Below are positions 1 to 4,509 of a stretch of DNA of 5,427 nucleotides, in pieces. The stretch lies in NCBI GenBank assembly GCA_002763335.1, contig PEYS01000003.1, forward strand, positions 1 to 5,427. Reading direction: 5' to 3'. A model generated the notes under the pieces. It saw only the letters and a list, made by a program, of their open reading frames with translations. It did not search any database and had not been told where the DNA came from. Numbering within the stretch: position 1 is the first letter of the stretch; each line of letters begins with the position of its first letter. Source of the stretch: Candidatus Woesearchaeota archaeon CG08_land_8_20_14_0_20_47_9 (GTDB lineage: Archaea > Nanobdellota > Nanobdellia > Woesearchaeales > CG1-02-47-18). A program made the position numbers and the translations under genes.

Positions 1-65
1 CCATTTCCAAGTGAGATTAAGATCTGCTTTTTAGACGCCCTCGTGCGGGCGAGATTTTGACAAAG

Positions 66-75
66 ACTTAAAAAC
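66..75 (+). promoter_or_regulatory. Candidate TATA box for the small modifier gene
   Basis: The stretch ACTTAAAAAC, preceded by the purine-rich ACAAAG, resembles an archaeal BRE plus TATA element. Its centre near base 71 would place transcription start around 95-99, giving a leader of about 22-26 nt to the ATG at 121. No Shine-Dalgarno-like sequence is visible before that ATG. The match is weak and AT-rich surroundings make chance likely. Confidence 0.35.
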
Positions 76-111
76 TAATAACCAACTATTAATAACCAAC
101 TACCATTAACC
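76..111. repeat. Short tandem repeat, 14-bp period, A/C/T-only
   Basis: The 13-mer TAATAACCAACTA occurs perfectly at 76-88 and again at 90-102. A third, degenerate unit (CATTAACC, 104-111) keeps the 14-bp period. The plus strand has no G from 66 to 111, so it is strongly strand-biased. A related string lies at 418-440, on the other side of the small gene. It sits between the candidate TATA box and the start codon, so it would lie at the transcription start and in the leader. Function unknown. Confidence 0.7.
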
Positions 112-120
112 GTGAACAAA

Positions 121-312
121 ATGCAAGTCTTTATCGAACCTAATAGGCACATCAACATGCGCTTTAATGGCAGCGCAGCCAGCTTACTGAAAAAACTTAG
201 ATTAAATCAAGACTCTGTGCTGATAGTGAAGAATGGCAAACTGGTAACAGAGAAGGAGCGCTTAGGCGAGAGAGACAACATCAAGATAATGAGGGTGTTT
301 TCTGGGGGGTGA
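121..312 (+). CDS. ThiS/MoaD/Urm1-like ubiquitin-fold protein with C-terminal Gly-Gly (SAMP-like)
   Basis: A 63-residue protein that looks like a beta-grasp sulfur carrier or ubiquitin-like modifier. Visible signs are an N-terminal strand (MQVFIEP), a predicted helix around SAASLLKKLRLN, a second strand-turn pair (SVLIVKNGKLVTE), a charged turn (RLGERD), a last strand (NIKIMRVF) and a terminal SGG. In this family an E1-like enzyme adenylates the terminal glycine, which then becomes a thiocarboxylate for sulfur transfer (thiamine, molybdopterin, tRNA thiolation) or is joined to target lysines, as with archaeal SAMPs. Which role applies here cannot be told; no E1 or pathway gene is in the window. 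I chose the ATG because the first strand starts at residue 2, as is usual; an in-frame GTG at 112 would add three residues. It stands alone, convergent with the FKBP gene. Confidence 0.85.
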   Translation: MQVFIEPNRHINMRFNGSAASLLKKLRLNQDSVLIVKNGKLVTEKERLGERDNIKIMRVFSGG

Positions 313-376
313 AATACTGGAAAACTTTGACTACAGTCATTCCATCGGTGTGCTCGCGAGCGTTTGATTCCATTCG

Positions 377-409
377 GCCACGAGAAATCCAAAGGATTTC
401 TTGGCTTTT
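377..409 (+). terminator. Strong hairpin with T tract between convergent genes
   Basis: AGAAATCC (383-390) and GGATTTCT (394-401) are perfect inverted repeats around an AAA loop. The stem extends outward by GCCA (377-380) with TGGC (402-405) across a 2-nt bulge (CG, 381-382), giving 12 base pairs. TTTT follows at 406-409. Orientation and T run fit termination of the plus-strand modifier gene, whose stop is 64 bases upstream. On the minus strand the hairpin lies about 38 bases past the FKBP stop but has no T run after it; the T-rich stretch there (complement of 440-418) precedes it. Archaeal termination relies more on T runs than on stems, so a processing or stability role is also possible. 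Confidence 0.55.
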
Positions 410-417
410 AATTGTCT

Positions 418-440
418 CCAACAACTAATAATCAATTACC
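418..440. repeat. Second copy of the A/C/T repeat motif
   Basis: Bases 420-440 match 84-104 at 17 of 21 positions without gaps (shared core CTAATAA/TTAATAA followed by C-rich CAAxTACC). The plus strand has no G from 415 to 448. Its position just after the FKBP stop means the minus-strand transcript reads it as a T-rich string, which could help end that transcript. Low-complexity convergence rather than true duplication is possible. Confidence 0.45.
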
Positions 441-442
441 CC

Positions 443-1135
443 TTACTTGACCTCATCAGGCTCTTCCGAGGCCGCCTCCCCTTTCTTACCGCGGCCCTCT
501 TCATGCAGAAATTCTATCTCATTCACATCAGGCACAAGCCTCTTTATCTGCTGTGTAAGTTTCTCCTTCACCTCAGAGTTAAGGTTGTCCATTGTCTTTA
601 CAGTTACCTTGCTGTCCTTGAGTGAGACATCAAAATCCCTCAAGCTCATATCCAGAAGGCTCTGTATCTTCTCAGCGGTCTCTGTGATCTTCCTGCTTGC
701 TGTAAACTCATACTCAAGCTCCTTGCCTGCAAGCGGGTGATTAAAGTCAATAATAGTTCTGCCACCAGTCACCCCCTTGATAACCCCGAGAACGCCCCCG
801 AAGTTGATCGTAAGCCCTGGCTTAGGCTCTACGTCCTGTTCGATAAGCGTGGAGGTTGGCATGATCTTGATAAGGTCAGCATTCCTCTTTCCAAAGCCCT
901 CTTCAGGGCTTATTGTTACTGTATACTTCCTTCCAAGCTCCTTGCCAACAAGGGAATTGTCAAGCCCTGCCAGGACATTACCCTCGCCAACACATATCCT
1001 GATAGGGCTGTAGTTTGTACTGTGCTCTTGCTCTGTTGTGTCAAAGACAAGCCCAGAAGCCTTCTCGCGCCCAGTGAAGTGAAACTCTAAAAAGTCGCCC
1101 TTGTTTATCAGTTCATCCAATACAACCACCAACAT
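443..1135 (-). CDS. FKBP-type peptidyl-prolyl cis-trans isomerase with insert-in-flap and C-terminal domains
   Basis: A 230-residue archaeal FKBP, SlyD-like in layout. The FKBP fold begins at about residue 12 (KGDFLEFHFTGR); FDTT is at 31-34, GEGNVLAGLD at 50-59, and PEEGFGKRN at 77-85 leads into the flap. Residues about 86-128 form the inserted chaperone (IF) domain, and the fold closes with DFNHPLAGKELEYEF at 130-144. Residues 150-210 are an additional C-terminal domain, charged and probably alpha/beta, like that of Methanocaldococcus FKBP26, which has holdase activity; an acidic/basic tail follows. It should catalyse proline isomerisation and hold nascent chains in the cytoplasm. It starts 5 bp after the spt5 stop, so it is the last gene of the ftsZ operon. 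No clear ribosome-binding site precedes the ATG; translational coupling is likely. TTG at 1120 (residue 6), preceded by GGTGG, is an alternative start. Confidence 0.93.
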   Translation of the reverse strand: MLVVVLDELINKGDFLEFHFTGREKASGLVFDTTEQEHSTNYSPIRICVGEGNVLAGLDNSLVGKELGRKYTVTISPEEGFGKRNADLIKIMPTSTLIEQDVEPKPGLTINFGGVLGVIKGVTGGRTIIDFNHPLAGKELEYEFTASRKITETAEKIQSLLDMSLRDFDVSLKDSKVTVKTMDNLNSEVKEKLTQQIKRLVPDVNEIEFLHEEGRGKKGEAASEEPDEVK

Positions 1136-1140
1136 GCAGC

Positions 1141-1626
1141 CTACTCAGGGTTCTCCTCGCCCTCCCGCCTTATGACCTTAACAGCATCCATCTTTATGGT
1201 TATCGGGATAGGCACTGCTGCATTGAGAAGCTCAACAACAACGTCTTCTTTGGTTTTATCAATCCTCGACACCTTTGCCTGCTCCCTCTTGAAAGGCCCG
1301 CTTATGATCTCAACAATATCATTCTTCTTTATGTTCATCTCCACCTTCTTTGTGGACTCAACCATATGCTCTATCTCAACAAGGTCAATCATCTTGGGCA
1401 ATATGCCCCTGGCGTAAGGCACCTTAAAGGCAGCAGCCTCTGCCTCTGCCCTGTTCTTCGCCTCAATGAAGATGTAGCCCCTCATGCCGTGAGGTCTTAC
1501 AATGGCGTAAACATCTATGCCCTTTTTCTTGGCATTGGATGTGATAAAGTCCATCACCTGGTCCTCGCGGTTAGCGGTTGTGCGCAGGGCAAATATCTGC
1601 GATGTTTCTGATGTTTCTTCAGCCAT
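1141..1626 (-). CDS. spt5: Transcription elongation factor Spt5 (NusG family)
   Basis: A 161-residue archaeal Spt5. The NGN domain covers about residues 10-90 (IFALRTTANRED at the start; RPHGMRGYIFIEA at 44-56), and the KOW domain about 100-153, with the characteristic NDIVEIISGPFKREQAKV and its glycine at 110. Spt5 pairs with Spt4 through the NGN domain, closes the RNA polymerase clamp to raise processivity, and its KOW can contact the ribosome. Length and domain order are normal. I start it at the ATG at 1626 because GGGTGAG lies about 6 nt upstream, and the resulting N-terminus is typical; the first in-frame ATG at 1641 adds five residues and has no ribosome-binding site. The gene is 43 bp downstream of secE (to this start) and 5 bp upstream of the FKBP gene. 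Confidence 0.96.
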   Translation of the reverse strand: MAEETSETSQIFALRTTANREDQVMDFITSNAKKKGIDVYAIVRPHGMRGYIFIEAKNRAEAEAAAFKVPYARGILPKMIDLVEIEHMVESTKKVEMNIKKNDIVEIISGPFKREQAKVSRIDKTKEDVVVELLNAAVPIPITIKMDAVKVIRREGEENPE

Positions 1627-1630
1627 GCTA

Positions 1631-1639
1631 GTCTCACCC
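1631..1639 (-). promoter_or_regulatory. Shine-Dalgarno-like site deciding the spt5 start
   Basis: On the minus strand GGGTGAG lies about six bases before the ATG at 1626. It matches the GGTGA part of the archaeal anti-Shine-Dalgarno complement. It overlaps the codons that follow the upstream ATG at 1641, which argues that translation starts at 1626. Confidence 0.55.
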
Positions 1640-1669
1640 ATAATTATAATGCTCTGATTCGAATATCAT

Positions 1670-1861
1670 TTATGATAAGATGCTCCTGATCATCTGGACT
1701 AAGAAGCCAATAGCGCCGATGATGATCATACCCAATCCGGAGACCTTTACAATGGTCTTGAACTCATCGTTTGATGGCTTCTTTGTTACCTTAAGCACCC
1801 GTCTGCACTCAGCAATAAACTCGCTCAGCTTAGAAAGGTTTCTGCTAACGGTCTTACTCAT
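1670..1861 (-). CDS. secE: Preprotein translocase subunit SecE (Sec61-gamma)
   Basis: A 63-residue protein with the SecE/Sec61-gamma plan. It has a basic amphipathic N-terminal helix at about 8-25 (LSKLSEFIAECRRVLKV), a KKPSNDEF hinge at 27-34, and one membrane-spanning helix at about 38-60 (VKVSGLGMIIIGAIGFLVQMI). In the SecYE-beta channel the amphipathic helix lies on the membrane surface and the tilted helix clamps SecY, holding the translocon together. The length is right for archaea, which have the short single-span form. The ATG lies 5 bp after the ftsZ stop with no convincing ribosome-binding site, so reinitiation after FtsZ translation is likely. Its place between ftsZ and spt5 is the conserved archaeal arrangement. 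Confidence 0.95.
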   Translation of the reverse strand: MSKTVSRNLSKLSEFIAECRRVLKVTKKPSNDEFKTIVKVSGLGMIIIGAIGFLVQMIRSILS

Positions 1862-1866
1862 TTTAG

Positions 1867-3060
1867 CTAACTCACAAAGTCAATTCCCAGTTCGTACTCG
1901 ATCTCCTTCTTACGCTTTGTAGAAGACTTCCTGGCAGGCCCGAATATCTGGGTTGATGTAACCCCTGTCACGATCATCATTGCGCGGATCGTCTTAGGCA
2001 TGTCCTCGTATATCTGTGCCCCCCATATGACCTTTGCGTTGCTGTCAAGCTTCTCTGATATTGTCTCAACAACGCGCCTGGCTTCCTCAAGTGTCATGTC
2101 AGGGCCGCCAGCAACATTTATAAGGGCACCGTTTGCCCCCGCGATGTCAACATCAAGGAGTGGATTTGAGACAGCCTTCTCAACAGCCTCTACAGCGCGG
2201 TTCTCGCTGTCACTCTCACCAACCCCTATCAGGGCAACCCCGCCGTTGCTCATCACAGCCCTTATATCAGCAAAGTCCAGGTTTATCAGGCCTGCCTTTG
2301 TAACGAGCTCAGCAATGCCCTTAACAGCGTTTGTCAGTATCTCGTCAGCAACCTTAAATGCTGTTTGCAGGGGCAGGTCAGGGGCAAGCTCCAGGAGCTT
2401 GTCGTTCGGGATCACAATTAATGTGTCCACTACTGCCTCCAGCTTCTCAAGCCCAATAACCGCATTCTCATATCTGCGGTTGCCCTCCATTGCAAAGGGC
2501 ATTGTGACTATGCCGACAGTAAGAGCACCCATCTTCTTGGCAATATCCGCAATTATAGGGGCGCTCCCAGTGCCTGTTCCGCCTCCAAGGCCGCAGGTCA
2601 CAAACACCATATCAGCGCCCTGAAGCGATGTCTTTATGTCATGCTCCTGCTCGCGCGCAGCCTCCTCTCCAACCTTCGGATTAGAGCCTGCACCAAGGCC
2701 ATGGGTAAGCTCGCGACCTATGAGTATCTTCTTGTCAGCGGTTGTATAGAGAAGGTCCTGGGCGTCTGTGTTGATTGCAATAATCTCAGCACCGATAATG
2801 CCGACCTCGCTCATGCGGTTTATGGTGTTGTTGCCTCCGCCGCCTGAGCCAACCACCTTTATTGTCGCCTTCTGTTTTGAGAGCAGCTCCTCAAGCTCCT
2901 CATCAATAGGGCTTATGACCCTCATTGGGTGGCCCATCTTGTTCAGCCTTGAGGCCTTCAGCTCCTCAGCTTTGGGCTTGGGCTCTGTATAAGCTTGGGG
3001 CTCTGGCTTTAAAGGCTCCAAATGCTCATCGCTGTTCATATCTCCATCAATATTTCCCAT
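1867..3060 (-). CDS. ftsZ: Cell division GTPase FtsZ (archaeal FtsZ1-type)
   Basis: A 397-residue tubulin-family GTPase that forms the cytokinetic ring. From this start, the nucleotide-binding loop GSGGGGNN is at 71-78, the tubulin signature GGGTGTG at 159-165, and the T7 synergy loop NLDFAD at 260-265 with both catalytic aspartates. All catalytic elements are intact. Before the GTPase fold lies an extension of about 60 residues, rich in Glu, Pro and Lys and probably disordered, then an acidic helix. After the fold there is a short basic linker (KSSTKRKK) and a conserved-looking end (EYELGIDFVS), a possible partner-binding peptide. The FtsZ1 assignment rests on its position before secE and spt5. 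I start at ATG 3060 because GGAG lies 6 nt upstream; an in-frame GTG at 3081 adds MGVLESF and cannot be excluded. Confidence 0.97.
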   Translation of the reverse strand: MGNIDGDMNSDEHLEPLKPEPQAYTEPKPKAEELKASRLNKMGHPMRVISPIDEELEELLSKQKATIKVVGSGGGGNNTINRMSEVGIIGAEIIAINTDAQDLLYTTADKKILIGRELTHGLGAGSNPKVGEEAAREQEHDIKTSLQGADMVFVTCGLGGGTGTGSAPIIADIAKKMGALTVGIVTMPFAMEGNRRYENAVIGLEKLEAVVDTLIVIPNDKLLELAPDLPLQTAFKVADEILTNAVKGIAELVTKAGLINLDFADIRAVMSNGGVALIGVGESDSENRAVEAVEKAVSNPLLDVDIAGANGALINVAGGPDMTLEEARRVVETISEKLDSNAKVIWGAQIYEDMPKTIRAMMIVTGVTSTQIFGPARKSSTKRKKEIEYELGIDFVS

Positions 3061-3066
3061 AAAGCT

Positions 3067-3070
3067 CTCC
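3067..3070 (-). promoter_or_regulatory. Shine-Dalgarno-like GGAG before ftsZ ATG
   Basis: On the minus strand GGAG is followed by six bases (AGCTTT) and then the ATG at 3060. A stronger-looking GAGGTG (3084-3079) overlaps the alternative GTG start itself, so it cannot serve that start and is too far (18 nt) from the ATG. Confidence 0.45.
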
Positions 3071-3128
3071 AAAACTCCCACCTCAGCATAATCCCTTAAT
3101 GACGTCTGGCCAATGATAAATAATACTT

Positions 3129-3138
3129 CTATTTAAAG
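3129..3138 (-). promoter_or_regulatory. TATA box of the ftsZ–secE–spt5–FKBP operon
   Basis: The minus strand reads GCAAAAC followed by TTTAAATA (complement of 3137-3130), close to an ideal archaeal BRE plus TATA element. Transcription would start about 26 bases downstream, near 3107, leaving a leader of about 26 nt to the GTG at 3081 or 47 nt to the ATG at 3060. The box lies between the end of the bactofilin-like gene and ftsZ, so the operon can be transcribed independently of the upstream gene. Confidence 0.7.
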
Positions 3139-3194
3139 TTTTGCGGAATGGGTGTGGTTATTTCACTGTTAAGGCTGTCTGTTCACGCCCTTGT

Positions 3195-4340
3195 TTATGC
3201 CCTGCTACCAGAGCCAGAGCTCCTTGACGCAGCAGTAATAATGCCCCCTATGCCTGCAAGCAGAGCAATAAAGCCCACTATGCCGCCTATTATAGGCACG
3301 ATCCTTATAAGCGATAGGGCTACAACCCCGATTACCAGGCTTATAAAAGGAGAGGTGTCCACCCTAAGGTATGCCTTGAGTATAATCTGCCCCAGTATAA
3401 GCGAGGCTATTATATTGCTCACGTAGAGGAGTACCAGGTAGAGGAGCAGGAGCAGGAGGGCTGCGGGAATGCCTATTATGGTTATAATCAGGAAGACTGC
3501 CAGAATAGGAATGCCTATGATCCCGAGCAGGCCGTATGCAATGCTCATCGCAAACCTGTTAAGTACTGCCTTTGCAGCATCAAGGCAGAACCTGCGCATT
3601 ATGATAAGGAGGATTATGCCCACCACGATCATAAGTATAGCAGAGTTCACCCTGCTCAGGCCACCTAAACCTAGCATCATCGGCATAACCCTTGTCTGTG
3701 AGGGTTTTAAAATGATTCCTCCTCCAACCATCTTATGGTCAATTGAACCTGCTGATCTTCCACTGTAGGTGAGGCTGCCCTTTATAAAGGCGTCCTCTTT
3801 AAAGGCAAGCTCGTCTGATACTATGTCAGCATCGCCCTCAACAACAGAGTTTATAACAAGCCTGCCTGCCCTGACGATAAGGTCTCCCTTTACATTCCCC
3901 TCAATTGAGACGTCACCACCGTAAATCACTAGGCTCTTGCCAATAACTGCCTCAGGGCTTACCACTATCCTGCCCCCGGCAGCAGAAACATCGCCATCTG
4001 TAATGCAGCTTATCATGATGTTACCCCCTGCTACACGGAGGTCATCCCTGATATAGCCTGCTGCGCTTATATCGCCTGCGGCAAGGGTGGCATCGCCATT
4101 AACCTGCCCGGTAGTTGTTACCTGCCCGCCTGCAGCAACGAGGTTGCCATTTATTGTGTTGCCCACATCAATCCTGCCGCCTGTAATGTAGAGGTTGTCA
4201 TTGACAATGCTGGCTGTGCTTGCCACCTCCTCGCCTGTCTTGAACTCAGCAGCAGATGCGCTGAATGAGAGCAGCAGTGCAAGTATAATTGTTAAAAAGG
4301 TTAAGAGGGTGAAAAGCCTGGTTTTTCTCGCGAGTCTCAT
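3195..4340 (-). CDS. Bactofilin-like beta-solenoid envelope protein with C-terminal membrane helices
   Basis: A 381-residue exported membrane protein. Residues 1-31 form a signal peptide (RLARKTR, a long hydrophobic core, then SASA-A). Residues about 45-200 are a repetitive beta-solenoid with hydrophobic-Gly-Gly rungs: equivalent motifs (e.g. NGNLVAAGGQV, KGDLIVRAGRL) begin at 47, 64, 81, 98, 115, 134, 151, 168 and 187, a 17-residue period with two 2-residue insertions. A linker rich in Gly, Met and Pro leads to about five hydrophobic helices at roughly 231-248, 266-289, 292-321, 331-346 and 348-370, and a Ser/Gly tail. The rungs resemble those of bactofilins (polymer-forming cytoskeletal family), but the signal peptide puts this solenoid outside the cell membrane rather than in the cytoplasm. 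The function is unknown; a scaffold for the envelope or surface is an inference from fold and location. A single cysteine (C112) occurs in the solenoid. Confidence 0.85.
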   Translation of the reverse strand: MRLARKTRLFTLLTFLTIILALLLSFSASAAEFKTGEEVASTASIVNDNLYITGGRIDVGNTINGNLVAAGGQVTTTGQVNGDATLAAGDISAAGYIRDDLRVAGGNIMISCITDGDVSAAGGRIVVSPEAVIGKSLVIYGGDVSIEGNVKGDLIVRAGRLVINSVVEGDADIVSDELAFKEDAFIKGSLTYSGRSAGSIDHKMVGGGIILKPSQTRVMPMMLGLGGLSRVNSAILMIVVGIILLIIMRRFCLDAAKAVLNRFAMSIAYGLLGIIGIPILAVFLIITIIGIPAALLLLLLYLVLLYVSNIIASLILGQIILKAYLRVDTSPFISLVIGVVALSLIRIVPIIGGIVGFIALLAGIGGIITAASRSSGSGSRA

Positions 4341-4385
4341 TTTAATAATGTGAAGATAAGTGCTTAGGCGTGGGCAGTCAGAGAA

Positions 4386-4395
4386 TTATAAAAAT
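4386..4395 (-). promoter_or_regulatory. TATA box for the solenoid-protein gene
   Basis: The minus strand reads CAAAAG followed by ATTTTTATAA, a BRE-like purine stretch plus TATA element. Its centre near 4390 predicts a start at about 4364, a 24-nt leader before the ATG at 4340. No Shine-Dalgarno-like sequence is visible before that ATG. Confidence 0.6.
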
Positions 4396-4464
4396 CTTTT
4401 GATGAGAAAGGGCTTGAACACCTCACCTTACGGCTCGATTCAAGATTTCCTTAGGCCAGGGGCG

Positions 4465-4479
4465 CAAAAGGTTTATAAT
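4465..4479 (+). promoter_or_regulatory. BRE/TATA promoter of the right-hand gene
   Basis: CAAAAGG followed by TTTATAAT (4472-4479) is a good archaeal BRE plus TATA match. Its centre lies 34 bases before the ATG at 4510, so transcription should start around 4500-4503. The leader would be under 10 nt and the transcript nearly leaderless. AAGGGG at 4499-4504, five bases before the ATG, might act as a weak ribosome-binding site if transcription starts slightly upstream. Confidence 0.6.
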
Positions 4480-4509
4480 GACGTTTCGAGTATAGGCCAA
4501 GGGGATATT

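Larger units (their letters stand above)
1..111. other. Left-edge region: possible tail of an upstream gene, GC-rich hairpin, tandem repeat
   Basis: No complete gene fits here. On the plus strand one frame is open from base 1 to a TGA at 58-60 (about 19 residues), which could be the C-terminus of a gene off the left edge, but it is too short to recognise. Bases 36-40 (CGCCC) and 47-51 (GGGCG) can pair with a 6-nt loop, followed by a short T run at 55-58. An alternative stem (CTCG 40-43 with CGAG 50-53) competes with it. This may be a weak terminator of the upstream gene. Equally, a minus-strand ATG at 4-2 reading off the left edge cannot be excluded. From base 76 the sequence becomes a short A/C/T repeat, listed separately. 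Confidence 0.25.
4341..4509. other. Divergent intergenic region with two promoters and repeat pairs
   Basis: This 169-bp gap separates the minus-strand solenoid gene from the plus-strand unknown gene. Besides the two TATA boxes listed separately, it contains an inverted pair AAATCTT (4392-4398) and AAGATTT (4442-4448), a nested inverted pair CTTGAA (4413-4418) and TTCAAG (4439-4444), and a direct pair TAGGCCA at 4452-4458 and 4493-4499, each followed by a G run. The direct pair brackets the plus-strand TATA box. These could be regulator sites, but each is short enough to occur by chance. Confidence 0.45.

Noticed and set aside
352..361. 10-bp palindrome GCTCGCGAGC, its core also at 4327-4334
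   Set aside because: The core CTCGCGAG at 4327-4334 lies within the start of the solenoid coding sequence; two copies of a short palindrome in 5.4 kb is not enough to call an operator or repeat family.
737..1090. 117-codon plus-strand open frame opposite the FKBP gene
   Set aside because: Antisense shadow of a gene with clear FKBP motifs; no family resemblance of its own.
1719..1729. GATGATGATCA resembling a box C of a C/D guide RNA
   Set aside because: It falls inside the secE membrane-helix codons and no properly spaced box D, C' or D' elements were seen.
2000..2623. 207-codon plus-strand open frame opposite ftsZ
   Set aside because: It lies entirely within the well-supported ftsZ gene on the other strand; its Ser/Ala/Pro/Ile-rich translation is what reverse-reading such a gene gives, and it has no promoter or ribosome-binding site.
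3148..3426. Plus-strand open frame starting in the ftsZ upstream gap
   Set aside because: Most of it lies antisense to the membrane domain of the solenoid gene; its hydrophobic Ile/Pro/Met-rich translation is a mirror of those codons.
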